Source: Flavobacterium sp. IB48
GTDB lineage: Bacteria > Bacteroidota > Bacteroidia > Flavobacteriales > Flavobacteriaceae
Assembly (NCBI RefSeq): GCF_016405855.1
Contig: NZ_JAEFCA010000004.1
Coordinates: forward strand, 530,075 to 594,074
Direction of reading: 5' to 3'
DNA: 64,000 bases
The notes under the pieces are model-generated. The model was not told where the DNA came from. It did no database searches and worked only from the letters and a program-made list of their open reading frames with translations. The position numbers and the translations under genes were made by a program. Positions 1 through 8,695 of the stretch are shown one piece after another. The first letter of the stretch is position 1. Each line of letters begins with the position of its first letter.

Positions 1-582
1 TTCTTTAAAAATATGGCCATCTTCAAGATATCTTTTGATGTGAAAATCTATTTCATCAACCGTTTTTACTTCTTCAGGAACAAGATTTTCAATAACGTTT
101 GGCACGTTCATAAAGTCAATGACTGCAAAGCCGTATTCAGATAAACTTTCTTTAATTGCTTTTAAAGTTGTTAGGTTGTCGTCGTCGCTTTCGAAGTAAC
201 CGAAACTGGTGAAAAGATTAAAAATAGCATCAAATTTTTCTTCAAAAGGTTGGCGCATATCGTGCACTTTAAAATGAAGTGTTTCGTTGCTGTTTTTGCT
301 AGCTTCGGCAATGCTGTTTTCAGACAAATCTGCTCCCAAAACATCGTAGCCCAATTGATTTAAATAAATAGAATGACGGCCTTTTCCGCATGCTAAATCC
401 AATACTTTTGCTTTCTCAGGCAAATTAAGATAATGCGTTAAATTGTCCATGAAAACCTGAGCTTCACGATAATTACGATCCTTATAAAGAATGTGATAAT
501 ATGGCGTGTCAAACCACGAAGAATACCAGTTTTGATTGTCGTCTTCTTGATTCTGGATTGGTGCGTTATGTTTTTCAGACAT
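1..582 (-). CDS. class I SAM-dependent methyltransferase (C-terminus beyond window)
   Basis: The leftward reading frame is open from the ATG at 582 to the window edge (194 codons), so the C-terminus is missing. Residues 60-70 carry a glycine-rich SAM-binding motif I (VLDLACGKGRHS), followed by an acidic residue in GADLSENS, as in small-molecule or general class I methyltransferases. The substrate cannot be told from sequence. It is divergent from the THUMP methyltransferase gene; a TAAATTTG -7 element at 621-614 lies 32 bp upstream of the start. The fold is certain, the specific function is not. Confidence 0.85.
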   Translation of the reverse strand, partial: MSEKHNAPIQNQEDDNQNWYSSWFDTPYYHILYKDRNYREAQVFMDNLTHYLNLPEKAKVLDLACGKGRHSIYLNQLGYDVLGADLSENSIAEASKNSNETLHFKVHDMRQPFEEKFDAIFNLFTSFGYFESDDDNLTTLKAIKESLSEYGFAVIDFMNVPNVIENLVPEEVKTVDEIDFHIKRYLEDGHIFKE

Positions 583-613
583 TTATTCTATTTCAATTAA
601 TTCAAAAGTCCGG

Positions 614-632
614 CAAATTTAGTGTATTTTTG
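614..632. promoter_or_regulatory. back-to-back divergent -7 elements
   Basis: TAAATTTG on the minus strand (621-614) and TATTTTTG on the plus strand (625-632) both match the Bacteroidota TAnnTTTG -7 consensus. They are separated by only three bases and point away from each other toward the two methyltransferase genes. No clear TTG -33 element is seen for either. Confidence 0.55.
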
Positions 633-719
633 CCGAAAAATAACTATTTCGCTTCGATACGTGTTTATACCAGTATAATAAAATGTTATAGCGATTGGCT
701 TTTTTTAATTAAAAAAGAA

Positions 720-1877
720 ATGGAAGAAAATTTTAAAATGATTGCCAAATGTTTTTTTGGCTTTGAAGAAATATTAGAAAAAGAATTACGCACACTTGGC
801 GCTCAGGATGTTGAAAAAGGTGTGAGAATGGTGAGCTTTAAAGGTGATAAAGGTTTTATGTATAAAGCCAATTTGTCTTTGCGTACAGCTCTTAAAGTTT
901 TAAAGCCAATTTATTTTTTTAGAGCTAATAATGAGCAGGCTTTGTACAAAGGAATTTCTGGCTTAAACTGGTCTAAATATTTAAATGCGAATCAAACTTT
1001 TGTGATCGATACTACAGTGCATTCTACTTATTTCAATCATTCTGAATTTGTTTCTCAGAAATGTAAAGATGCGATTGTAGATCAGTTTAGAGAGAGAACT
1101 GGGCAACGTCCAAGTATTGATAAACAGCATCCAGATTTGCGTATTAATATTCATATTGATAGAGATCAGGTTTCTGTAGCTTTAGATACTTCTGGAGCAT
1201 CGCTTCATCAACGTGGCTATAGAACTGCTACCAATATTGCGCCTATTAATGAGGTGTTAGCCGCTGGAATTCTTTTATTATCGGGTTGGGATGGACAAAG
1301 TCATTTCCTTGATCCAATGTGTGGTTCTGGAACTTTTTTGGCAGAGGCAGCTATGATTGCTTGTAATATTCCAGCAAACATCAACAGAAAAGAATTTGCT
1401 TTTGAAAAATGGAAAGATTGGGATAATGATCTATTTGATACAATTGTCGATAGTTTAATGAAAAAAACAAGAGAGTTTCATTATACAATTAAAGGTTTTG
1501 ATAAAGCGCCAAGTGCGGTTAGCAAAGCCAAAGACAATATCAGAAATGCCAATTTAGAGGATTATGTAACTGTTTTTGAAGAGAACTTCTTTGACACGGA
1601 AAAAGAAACAGAAGGTAAACTTCATATCGTTTTTAATCCGCCTTATGATGAGCGTTTAGATATTCACATGGAAAGATTCTATGCTAGTATTGGAGACACT
1701 TTAAAGAAAAATTATCCAGGTACAGACGCTTGGTTTATTACAGCCAATCTAGAAGCGTTAAAATTTGTCGGATTAAAACCTTCAAGAAAAATCAAACTTT
1801 TTAACGCAAGTCTTGAAGCTCGTTTGGTAAAATACGAAATGTACGAAGGAAGTAAAAGAACAAAATTTCAGGTCTAA
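720..1877 (+). CDS. THUMP domain class I SAM-dependent RNA methyltransferase (RlmL-like)
   Basis: This 385-residue protein has an N-terminal THUMP RNA-binding region (about residues 45-155) followed by a Rossmann methyltransferase domain. The SAM motif LDPMCGSGTF lies near residue 197 and the catalytic NPPY motif near residue 305, typical of N2-guanine or N6-adenine rRNA methylation. The family includes the N-terminal half of E. coli RlmL, so 23S rRNA G2445 N2-methylation is the likely role. The start at 720 was chosen because the frame upstream crosses the divergent promoter and the opposing gene, and the family begins with a MIAKCFFGFE-like stretch. An internal ATG at 738 is an alternative start. 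Confidence 0.88.
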   Translation: MEENFKMIAKCFFGFEEILEKELRTLGAQDVEKGVRMVSFKGDKGFMYKANLSLRTALKVLKPIYFFRANNEQALYKGISGLNWSKYLNANQTFVIDTTVHSTYFNHSEFVSQKCKDAIVDQFRERTGQRPSIDKQHPDLRINIHIDRDQVSVALDTSGASLHQRGYRTATNIAPINEVLAAGILLLSGWDGQSHFLDPMCGSGTFLAEAAMIACNIPANINRKEFAFEKWKDWDNDLFDTIVDSLMKKTREFHYTIKGFDKAPSAVSKAKDNIRNANLEDYVTVFEENFFDTEKETEGKLHIVFNPPYDERLDIHMERFYASIGDTLKKNYPGTDAWFITANLEALKFVGLKPSRKIKLFNASLEARLVKYEMYEGSKRTKFQV

Positions 1878-2011
1878 GTCTCTAAGATACTAAGATGCTA
1901 AGAATTTTAGTAAAATGGGAAAAGAATAATTTAAAATAAATATTAAGTTTAGTAGAATATAAGTTGCAAGGAGAAAAACTTAGCATCTTAGCATCTCAGA
2001 ACCTTAGCAAC
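1873..2011. repeat. octamer-period intergenic repeat, inverted pair
   Basis: Just after the methyltransferase stop, copies of CTAAGATN recur every 8 bp (about 1873-1903). The reverse-complement form, NATCTTAG-like, recurs every 8 bp at 1979-2011. The two arms could fold into a long imperfect hairpin. The same element recurs at 2966-3095, 8696-8800, 14854-14885 and 52293-52373. Confidence 0.8.
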
Positions 2012-2021
2012 TATAAAAAAA

Positions 2022-2258
2022 ATGTCAAAACTACAACTACGAGCTTTTTTATATCAATTAGCAGCTTTTGCAATCCTTTTTCTTGCATTTAGATATTTGA
2101 TTGCAGCTTACACAGGATTAACTGGAATTTGGATTCCGATGACTGCGTTTGTAATTGGAACTATTATTGGACCTAAATTTCAAGCTGTGAGAACCAAAGA
2201 TGGTGAAAAGCTTTTTATGAAATGGCTTTTTGTAAAAGGAATCAAAGAAATTCAATAA
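2022..2258 (+). CDS. small two-helix membrane protein
   Basis: A 78-residue protein with two hydrophobic segments (about residues 9-29 and 33-50) and a basic C-terminal tail. No family is recognised with confidence. It lies 15 bp upstream of the racemase gene on the same strand, so the two are probably co-transcribed. It follows the octamer repeat, so it may have its own transcription start. A membrane location is inferred from hydrophobicity only. Confidence 0.7.
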   Translation: MSKLQLRAFLYQLAAFAILFLAFRYLIAAYTGLTGIWIPMTAFVIGTIIGPKFQAVRTKDGEKLFMKWLFVKGIKEIQ

Positions 2259-2273
2259 TATAAAAAAACTTAT

Positions 2274-2966
2274 ATGAGGAAAATTGGGCTTATTGGTGGA
2301 ATCAGCTGGGTTTCTACTTCTGATTATTATACTTTAATTAATAAAGGTATTAATGAAAGACTCGGCGGACTGAATTTCTCTGAATGTCTAATTTACTCTT
2401 TTAATTATGCCGATATTAAAAAGAATAACGATGCCAACGACTGGGATTCAACTTTTAATATGCTTTTAAAAGCTGCAGAAGTTTTAATATCGGGTGGGGC
2501 AGAAGCGATTCTTTTATGTGCTAATACGATGCATTTAATTGCAGATAGATTACAGCAAGCTATTGATATTCCTCTTATTCATATTGCAGAAGAAACAGCA
2601 ATTGAAATTCAAAAGAAAGAAATAAAAAAGGTAGGTTTGTTAGGGACAAAGTTCACTATGGAATTAGATTTCTTTAAAGACAAACTTGCTAAAAAAGGAA
2701 TTGAAACTATAATTCCAAATTCAGAAGCTGATAAAGATTTTATTCATTATACCATTTTTGAAGAACTTGGAAGAGGAATTGCAACCGAAGAAACGAAAAA
2801 GCGTTATCTAGAAATTGCAAATGAATTGATTAAAAATGGAGCCGAAGGAATTATTCTAGGCTGTACTGAAATTCCGTTGGTAATAAAAGAAGGCGACTTA
2901 AACGTTCCAATTTTTGATACCACTTTAATACATACACAAGCCGCAATTAATTTTCAGGTAATTTAG
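2274..2966 (+). CDS. aspartate/glutamate racemase family protein
   Basis: This 230-residue protein belongs to the cofactor-independent Asp/Glu racemase fold (RacX/YgeA type). The N-terminus has the IGLIGGISW motif, and the two catalytic cysteines are in LLCANTMH (C82) and ILGCTEIP (C197). Both cysteines are present, so racemase activity is plausible; the amino acid substrate is not evident. D-amino acid supply for peptidoglycan is one possibility, but a separate MurI is usually encoded elsewhere. It follows a small membrane protein gene in the same direction and ends at a repeat-flanked terminator. Confidence 0.85.
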   Translation: MRKIGLIGGISWVSTSDYYTLINKGINERLGGLNFSECLIYSFNYADIKKNNDANDWDSTFNMLLKAAEVLISGGAEAILLCANTMHLIADRLQQAIDIPLIHIAEETAIEIQKKEIKKVGLLGTKFTMELDFFKDKLAKKGIETIIPNSEADKDFIHYTIFEELGRGIATEETKKRYLEIANELIKNGAEGIILGCTEIPLVIKEGDLNVPIFDTTLIHTQAAINFQVI

Positions 2967-3095
2967 TTTAGGTGCTGAGGTTCTAAGATACTAAGGTTCT
3001 AAGTTAACTTAAAAGCATAAAAAAAAGCGGTAAATTCAAGTTGAATTTACCGCTTTTTTAAAACTTAGTATCTTAGAGTCTTAGCATCTTAGAAC
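2966..3095. repeat. octamer-period repeat flanking a terminator
   Basis: CTAAG-type octamers (2966-3007) and reverse-complement CTTAG octamers (3063-3095) bracket a perfect hairpin terminator at 3021-3060. The arms are inverted relative to each other, forming a nested stem around the terminator. Confidence 0.8.
3021..3060. terminator. bidirectional rho-independent terminator
   Basis: A 13-bp perfect stem (GCGGTAAATTCAA and its complement) with runs of A before and T after it. It serves the racemase gene and the converging DUF6048 gene. Confidence 0.9.
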
Positions 3096-3107
3096 TTTTG
3101 AAAAAAA

Positions 3108-3950
3108 CTATTTCTTCTTCTTAGGCTCTACTTTTTTTGCAACTTCAGAAGCCATTGTTTTTTTCTTGTAAATCGGAATAAAATAAGAAACGGTATAATT
3201 GAAACCAATTCCGAAACTTCCGTCATAAGTTCGGTTAAATCCTGGAATATAAAGGTTTTCGAAATTATTCGGTTCTTTATTAGTAGTAAGAAGTTTAAGC
3301 TGAACACCAAATCCAACAAAAACGTTTTTAACAACTTGCGCTTTTAATCCTAAAGCAACTTCAATCCAAGTGGCTGTAAGTCCGCTATATTTTTCGTTAG
3401 TCGATATTGCAGGTAACTCTCCCCAATATGGATTTGGATTATAGATTTTGTAACTATATAATTCTTGGTTAAAACTACTAAAACCGCCACGTAATCCTAT
3501 CGTGATAAGGTTTTCCATGTCAAGCCAGTTTTGGTAAAAGTTATAGTCAAAACCTGCCTTTATATACGTTCCAGTAGCCGACGAAGTTAAACGGTCGTCT
3601 TCGGTAGTTTTATCTTCGTAACCTAATTCTGCGGCTAAGTAATATTTTTTTGTTAATCGCCAGTCTCCAACAAATTCTACTCCTTTATAATTTTTGTCAT
3701 AAATCCCGCGAGTAAGCTTGTATAAATCAACACCAACGCGAAGTCCGTAGCGATCTGTTTTTACAACGCTATCTATTGGAGCTTGAGTTTCCTGAATTTG
3801 TGGTTTTGTCGCTTTTACAGTTTCTGTTTTTGGCTTTTTAGTCACTATTGTGTCCATATTTTTAGAAATCTCAGGAACGTCCTGAGCATAACCTAAAAAC
3901 ACTGAAAATAATAATGAAATACTAGAAATAAACGTTAATGTGTGTTTCAT
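3108..3950 (-). CDS. DUF6048-like outer membrane beta-barrel protein
   Basis: About 280 residues from the ATG at 3950. It has a signal peptide ending at a YAQ-like cleavage site, a Thr/Lys/Pro-rich linker (about residues 25-65) and a body of alternating hydrophobic strands with aromatic girdles, ending in a basic tail. This suits a small outer membrane barrel and the DUF6048 family of flavobacteria. An ATG four codons upstream (3962) is possible, but the chosen start gives a cleaner signal peptide. The start overlaps the end of the DUF6452 lipoprotein gene by about 29 bp, implying translational coupling. Function is unknown. Confidence 0.75.
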   Translation of the reverse strand: MKHTLTFISSISLLFSVFLGYAQDVPEISKNMDTIVTKKPKTETVKATKPQIQETQAPIDSVVKTDRYGLRVGVDLYKLTRGIYDKNYKGVEFVGDWRLTKKYYLAAELGYEDKTTEDDRLTSSATGTYIKAGFDYNFYQNWLDMENLITIGLRGGFSSFNQELYSYKIYNPNPYWGELPAISTNEKYSGLTATWIEVALGLKAQVVKNVFVGFGVQLKLLTTNKEPNNFENLYIPGFNRTYDGSFGIGFNYTVSYFIPIYKKKTMASEVAKKVEPKKKK

Positions 3951-4455
3951 TTTCAGATTCAATGTTAGGGTTTACTAGATCAACTTCGGTCATCCATAGA
4001 ACAGAGTCTGGATCGGTTTGTATAAATGGTGGTCTGCTCTTTAATTCAAAAATGGTTTTAAAACCACAAGCTCTTGAAACATACACATTTTTTGTAGTGT
4101 ATCTAAATTTAATAATATCTGTATTAATAGCTGTTGTGCTTAATGAACTATAAATAAATTTGAAAGTTGATGTCGTATCATTAACCTTCAAAGGAATTGA
4201 TACTGAACTTCCACTGGTCACATATCTCAATGAATCATCTTCCGCAAGACTTTCATTAAAAACAATTCCCTCTTTCATATTTTCACCAATAACTTTTAGA
4301 TTGGTAACATTTTTCGTTTTTGTCGGATTAGATATATCATAAAATGTCATAACCAATCTTGGTGTAGTTGGTGTGTTAGAATCACAGATATCATCTTTCT
4401 CGCAGCTAGATAAGCCGAAAGTAAAGAGCAGTAAAAGAGAGATTAATTTTTTCAT
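3922..4455 (-). CDS. DUF6452-like lipoprotein
   Basis: This 177-residue protein begins with a lipoprotein signal (hydrophobic stretch, then LSSC near residue 18). It then has beta-rich sequence and paired cysteines (CDSN and RACGF). It resembles the DUF6452 family, usually found beside DUF6048 and rlmD in Flavobacterium, and the same order is seen here. It sits 7 bp downstream of rlmD and overlaps the next gene, so rlmD-DUF6452-DUF6048 is likely one operon. The two envelope proteins may work together; that is inferred from gene order only. Confidence 0.75.
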   Translation of the reverse strand: MKKLISLLLLFTFGLSSCEKDDICDSNTPTTPRLVMTFYDISNPTKTKNVTNLKVIGENMKEGIVFNESLAEDDSLRYVTSGSSVSIPLKVNDTTSTFKFIYSSLSTTAINTDIIKFRYTTKNVYVSRACGFKTIFELKSRPPFIQTDPDSVLWMTEVDLVNPNIESENETHINVYF

Positions 4456-4462
4456 GTATTTT

Positions 4463-5875
4463 TTATCGAAGTTCTAAAAGTACAACATTTTCAACGTGAT
4501 GTGTCTGCGGAAACATGTCTACAGGTCGCACACGTGTTACTTTGTATTTTTCGTCCATTAAAGCCAAATCACGTGCTTGTGTCGCAGAATTACAGCTTAC
4601 GTAAACTACTCTTTTTGGAGCAATTTTTAAGATTTGTTCTACTACATCCTTATGCATTCCGTCGCGAGGCGGATCTGTAATAATAACATCTGGTTTTCCG
4701 TGTTGTGCAATAAAAGCTTCATTAAATACTACTTTCATGTCACCAACAAAAAACTCGCAATTTGTAATATTATTGCGTTCAGCATTGGCTTTCGCATCAA
4801 TAATCGCTTCAGGAACACTTTCTACTCCAATTACTTTTTTTGCTTTTTTAGAAACGAATTGTGCAATTGTTCCAGTTCCTGTATATAAGTCATAAACTAC
4901 TTCATTTCCTGTAAGGCCAGCAAAATCACGTGTTATCTTATATAATTCATATGCTTGATCAGAATTGGTTTGGTAGAAAGATTTAGCATTAATACTGAAT
5001 TTTAAACCTTCCATTTCTTCCAAAATGTAATTTCTTCCTTTATAAAGAATAACGTCCTGATCGTAAATTGTATCGTTTGGTTTTCCATTTACTACATACT
5101 GAAGTGAAGTGATTTCTGGAAATTTCTCGTATAAATGGTCAAGAATTAATTCTCGATTTTCTTTGTCTTCTTCAAAAAACTGAATTAAAACCATGATTTC
5201 GCCAGTTGAAACCGTACGAATCATAACTGTTCTTAATAATCCAGAATGTTCTCTCGGATTGAAAAAAGCTAAATTATGCTCATTTGCAAAAGCTCGGATT
5301 TCGTTACGAATGGCATTTGAAGGATCTTCTTGTAAATGACATTTGTTGATGTCAAGAATTTTATCCCACATTTTAGGAATATGGAATCCTAAAGCATTTC
5401 GGTTGCCTAAATCTTCAGTGCTTCCAATTTCTTTCTCTGTAAGCCATCTGCTGTTAGAAAAAGAAAATTCCATTTTATTTCTATAGAAAAACTGTTTCTC
5501 AGAACCTAAGATATCTTCAAATTCTGGAAGTTCGATTTTTCCTATTCTTTGTAAGTGATTTTTAACTTCATTTTGTTTAAATGCAAGCTGCTGGCTGTAT
5601 TTCATATTCTGCCATTTACAACCTCCACATACTCCAAAATGTTCGCAGATTGGCTCTACTCTATATTCAGATAATTCGTGAAATTTTACAGCTTTACCTT
5701 CGTAATAAGCCTTTCTTTTTTTTAATGTCTGCACGTCTACAACATCTCCAGGCACGACATTCGGAATAAAGATTACTTTTCCGTCAGGTGCTTTAGCTAC
5801 TGAAACTCCTTTTGCACCAGCATCAAGAACTTGAATTTGATGAAAGACAATTTTGTCTGTATTTTTTCTTCCCAT
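4463..5875 (-). CDS. rlmD: 23S rRNA (uracil-C5)-methyltransferase RlmD
   Basis: A 470-residue RumA/TrmA family enzyme predicted to methylate C5 of U1939 in 23S rRNA. An N-terminal TRAM domain (about 8-68) is followed by a 4Fe-4S cysteine set (C77, C83, C86 and probably C179). The SAM domain contains DLYTGTGT, a TDPPRDG motif, and the catalytic cysteine in VYVSCNS near the end. All key residues are present. The promoter-like TATTTTTG lies only four bases before the ATG. It heads the operon with the DUF6452 and DUF6048 genes. Confidence 0.9.
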   Translation of the reverse strand: MGRKNTDKIVFHQIQVLDAGAKGVSVAKAPDGKVIFIPNVVPGDVVDVQTLKKRKAYYEGKAVKFHELSEYRVEPICEHFGVCGGCKWQNMKYSQQLAFKQNEVKNHLQRIGKIELPEFEDILGSEKQFFYRNKMEFSFSNSRWLTEKEIGSTEDLGNRNALGFHIPKMWDKILDINKCHLQEDPSNAIRNEIRAFANEHNLAFFNPREHSGLLRTVMIRTVSTGEIMVLIQFFEEDKENRELILDHLYEKFPEITSLQYVVNGKPNDTIYDQDVILYKGRNYILEEMEGLKFSINAKSFYQTNSDQAYELYKITRDFAGLTGNEVVYDLYTGTGTIAQFVSKKAKKVIGVESVPEAIIDAKANAERNNITNCEFFVGDMKVVFNEAFIAQHGKPDVIITDPPRDGMHKDVVEQILKIAPKRVVYVSCNSATQARDLALMDEKYKVTRVRPVDMFPQTHHVENVVLLELR

Positions 5876-5879
5876 AGCG

Positions 5880-5887
5880 CAAAAATA
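5880..5887 (-). promoter_or_regulatory. -7 element of rlmD, possibly leaderless
   Basis: TATTTTTG on the minus strand ends four bases before the rlmD ATG (5875). Transcription from it would start at or next to the start codon. Confidence 0.5.
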
Positions 5888-6031
5888 AGCCTTTGAAAAC
5901 TTTTACAAATTTAATTTTAGAAAAAATTTAGAAATTCTTCAAAATATTAGTTTAATTGGGTATAAAAGTTAATTTTGTTTTTGTAATAAGCCCAATAAAA
6001 TTACATATTAACCTACTATCTATATCTTTTT

Positions 6032-7081
6032 ATGAAGTTGTATCGCAAACTCTCACAAATCAGCTTTCTTAAAAAAAGTTATGCTTTCAAATTTTTGTTC
6101 GTTGCTTTTATCGGTATTCATATTCCTCTAATCGGAATCTTGTTTTTTATTTTATTTTTCGAACATAAGGTGTCGCCAACTTCGGTTCTCATTTTTTCTT
6201 TAATTATGACGTTACTCGCAACAGCAGCAACACTTTGGGTTCTAAATAAGCTGATAAAACCAATTGCAACAGCCTCAAAAGCATTAGATGATTATAGAGG
6301 TTCAAGAAAAATGCCTGCTTTACCAACAGAATATACAGACGAAGCAGGACTGCTTTTGTGTAATATACAGGAATCTATTAATGAAGCGGAAACTTTTATA
6401 AACGAAAAGCAGGATTTGGTCTACATGCTTTCTCATGATTTGAAGAATTTTGCAGGAAATCCGCAAGGTTTAGCCAAGCTAATTATTAGTGAAAATCCAT
6501 CGGAATCGGTTAAAAATTTGGCTGAGTTGATTTGTGAATCGACTGAATTACAATTTCGATACATCGAAAATTTTATCAAATTGCTAAAAGAACAAGACGA
6601 AATTGTAAAAGTAAGCCAAGAAGCTAAAACGGTTTTGTTCTCTAATATCGTTCCTTTTATTAACGAACAAGTAGAGCAACGTTTGTTGGATAAAAATGTA
6701 AGGTTAGATTTAGTCTTAGATTGCGAGAAAGCAAATTTGAAAATAGACGAGGGGCTTTTAATTCAAGTTTTAGTAAATCTAATTAGCAACGCGGTTAAGT
6801 TTTCTTACTTTGACAGCGAAATTAAAGTTAGAATCTTTTCTGAAAATGCCAAACTGATTGTTACTGTAAAAGACAACGGGATGGGCTTTGATAAATACCA
6901 GATAGAAGAATTGTTTAAAAAGTTCACAAAAATGAGCCGACTAGGAACTGCAAACGAAGGTTCTACAGGGATCGGATTGTATTTGTGCAAAAAAATAATT
7001 GAAAGAAACAAAGGGCGATTAACTGCTTCGAGTGAAGGAAAAAATAAAGGCGCAGAATTTAGAATTGAATTTGATGCCTAA
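6032..7081 (+). CDS. orphan membrane sensor histidine kinase
   Basis: A 349-residue two-component kinase with two transmembrane helices (about 20-43 and 50-72) and almost no periplasmic loop, a HAMP-like linker, and a HisKA box with phospho-acceptor His135 in MLSHDLKNF. The HATPase domain has an N box (LVNLISNAVKFS), a DNGMGF G1 box and a STGIGL G2 box. All catalytic motifs are intact. No response regulator gene is adjacent, so its partner lies elsewhere. The absence of an external sensor domain suggests it reads a membrane or cytoplasmic cue. A TAATTTTG -7 element is at 5970-5977. Confidence 0.88.
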   Translation: MKLYRKLSQISFLKKSYAFKFLFVAFIGIHIPLIGILFFILFFEHKVSPTSVLIFSLIMTLLATAATLWVLNKLIKPIATASKALDDYRGSRKMPALPTEYTDEAGLLLCNIQESINEAETFINEKQDLVYMLSHDLKNFAGNPQGLAKLIISENPSESVKNLAELICESTELQFRYIENFIKLLKEQDEIVKVSQEAKTVLFSNIVPFINEQVEQRLLDKNVRLDLVLDCEKANLKIDEGLLIQVLVNLISNAVKFSYFDSEIKVRIFSENAKLIVTVKDNGMGFDKYQIEELFKKFTKMSRLGTANEGSTGIGLYLCKKIIERNKGRLTASSEGKNKGAEFRIEFDA

Positions 7082-7090
7082 ATTTAAAAA

Positions 7091-7126
7091 AAAGGCTGCT
7101 AAGATTTTAATTCTTGGCAGCCTTTT
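7091..7126. terminator. bidirectional terminator
   Basis: An 11-bp stem (GGCTGCTAAGA pairing with TCTTGGCAGCC, one G-T wobble), preceded by A-run and followed by T-run. It lies between the converging kinase and lipoprotein genes. Confidence 0.88.
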
Positions 7127-7132
7127 ATATTT

Positions 7133-7546
7133 TTAATGTAAAACATTCTCAAAAGATAATTGTGGTTTGTTATCAACACATTTTACTCCTGACGGGATGT
7201 TGTGCTGTGTGCAAGGTGGCGTATCTGCAAGGAATCCCCATTTTTTATTGATATATGCTTTGTGTGCATTATACTGTTCAATTTTCTTTTCTAGAACAGA
7301 TAAAGTTGCTTTTTTCGAATATAAAATATATCCTCCAGTTGCTGAACAGGGACTGTCGGTCATTTTTACAAAACCCCATTCTGCAGGATTAGAACAAGAT
7401 TCAGTATTGACTTTTGAGTATGTGATGACGTCGTTATACAAACTTTCAAGCTTTGCAGTGTCTTCTTCTTGTGTTGTACTGTCATCATTACTGCAGGAAA
7501 AGCATATAAGCGAAGCTGCAAATAATATAAAACTTAGTTTTTTCAT
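7133..7546 (-). CDS. hypothetical lipoprotein
   Basis: A 137-residue protein with a lipoprotein signal peptide (CFSCSN, lipobox cysteine about residue 18), then an acidic linker and a compact domain with four further cysteines, probably forming two disulfides after export. Family not recognised. It is monocistronic between two hairpin terminators. An outer membrane lipoprotein is inferred; the acidic residues after the cysteine (SNDDS) fit the surface-export signals reported for Bacteroidota lipoproteins. Confidence 0.72.
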   Translation of the reverse strand: MKKLSFILFAASLICFSCSNDDSTTQEEDTAKLESLYNDVITYSKVNTESCSNPAEWGFVKMTDSPCSATGGYILYSKKATLSVLEKKIEQYNAHKAYINKKWGFLADTPPCTQHNIPSGVKCVDNKPQLSFENVLH

Positions 7547-7647
7547 AGTATGGTTTTATGATTAGTTTTATTATTAGATGCGCTAATAAAGAAAAGGTTG
7601 CGTGAGAGTTGTAGGGAATTTTCTCTCAGAAGTTTTTGTGGTTTTTT

Positions 7648-7685
7648 AAGATGCTGAAATCTTTTATAATTTCAGCATCTTAATT
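7648..7685. terminator. bidirectional-looking terminator
   Basis: A 13-bp perfect stem (AAGATGCTGAAAT and its complement, 7648-7660 and 7669-7681) with flanking A/T tracts. It follows the stop of the leftward aldo/keto reductase gene. Confidence 0.85.
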
Positions 7686-7700
7686 TGTTTTATATATGAT

Positions 7701-8687
7701 TTACCAAAGCTGATGAACAGAAGGTTTGATAAGATTATTGTAAATTTTATTCATTGCAGCAATCTGCTCTGAAGTTAATTTTGGAGTATCATAAACAGAT
7801 AAATTCGATAAAACGTGTTCTGTTTTTGATGCTCCAGGAATAATACAGCTTATTTCATCGAAACTTAAAATCCATTGAAGGGCAATTGCAGCGAGATTTT
7901 TTGACTCTGGAAATAAGTCTTTTAATTGTTCAACTGCTTTTAAACCTAATTCATAGTCAATTCCAGAAAAAGTTTCGCCTTTATCAAATGCTTCTCCGTT
8001 ACGATTAAAATTTCGGTGATCCTGAGGTTTAAAAGTTGTTTTCGAATCAAATTTACCTGTTAAAAGTCCACTTGCTAAAGGAACTCGAGCAATAATTCCG
8101 ATATCTTTCCTTTTGGCTTCTGAGAAAAATAACTCAGAAGGACGCTGACGAAACAAATTGAAAATAATCTGAACCGTTGTTACATTAGAATATTCGATTG
8201 CTTTTAGAGCTTCTTCTACTTTTTCAACACTTACGCCAAGATTAAGAATTTTTCCTTGTTCTTTTAGTCTGTCAAAAAGTTCAAATATTTCTGGGCGATA
8301 GTAAACTTCAGTTGGCGGACAATGCAACTGAATCAAATCAAGTGTTTCTAATCCCGTTCTTTTTAAACTGTCTTCAACAAATTTCTGAAGCACTTTTGGC
8401 GTATATCCTTCATTTACATGCGGATTTATTTGGCGTCCGCATTTTGTAGCAACAAAAATACGTTCAGAACGAGAGCGAACCACTCTTCCAACGGCAGTTT
8501 CGCTTAATCCGTTTTCATAAACATCGGCAGTATCGATAAAGTTTACGCCATTATCAATAGCAGTATTCAAAAGTTCATCGGCTATTTTGTCATCAAAACC
8601 CGATCCCCATTTTCCGCCAACTTGCCAAGTGCCAAGTGAAATTTCAGATATATTAAAGTTTGTTTTTCCTAGTTTTCTGTAGTTCAT
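7701..8687 (-). CDS. aldo/keto reductase
   Basis: A 328-residue TIM-barrel NADPH-dependent oxidoreductase. Family signatures are visible in order: GTWQVGG at the start, the catalytic region FIDTADVYENGLSE (Asp and Tyr), the lysine in FVATKCG, and QLHCPP. It resembles the YakC/Tas-type group that reduces small aldehydes or ketones; the exact substrate is unknown. It is transcribed alone, with an octamer repeat region upstream and a hairpin terminator downstream. Confidence 0.9.
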   Translation of the reverse strand: MNYRKLGKTNFNISEISLGTWQVGGKWGSGFDDKIADELLNTAIDNGVNFIDTADVYENGLSETAVGRVVRSRSERIFVATKCGRQINPHVNEGYTPKVLQKFVEDSLKRTGLETLDLIQLHCPPTEVYYRPEIFELFDRLKEQGKILNLGVSVEKVEEALKAIEYSNVTTVQIIFNLFRQRPSELFFSEAKRKDIGIIARVPLASGLLTGKFDSKTTFKPQDHRNFNRNGEAFDKGETFSGIDYELGLKAVEQLKDLFPESKNLAAIALQWILSFDEISCIIPGASKTEHVLSNLSVYDTPKLTSEQIAAMNKIYNNLIKPSVHQLW

Positions 8688-8695
8688 TTTTTTTG

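Noticed and set aside
501..719. In-frame extension upstream of the THUMP methyltransferase start
   Set aside because: It crosses the divergent gene and its -7 element; family proteins begin at or near 720.
4634..4888. Rightward frames inside rlmD and other genes on opposite strands
   Set aside because: They are shadow frames of AT-rich coding sequence, without promoters or recognisable protein features.
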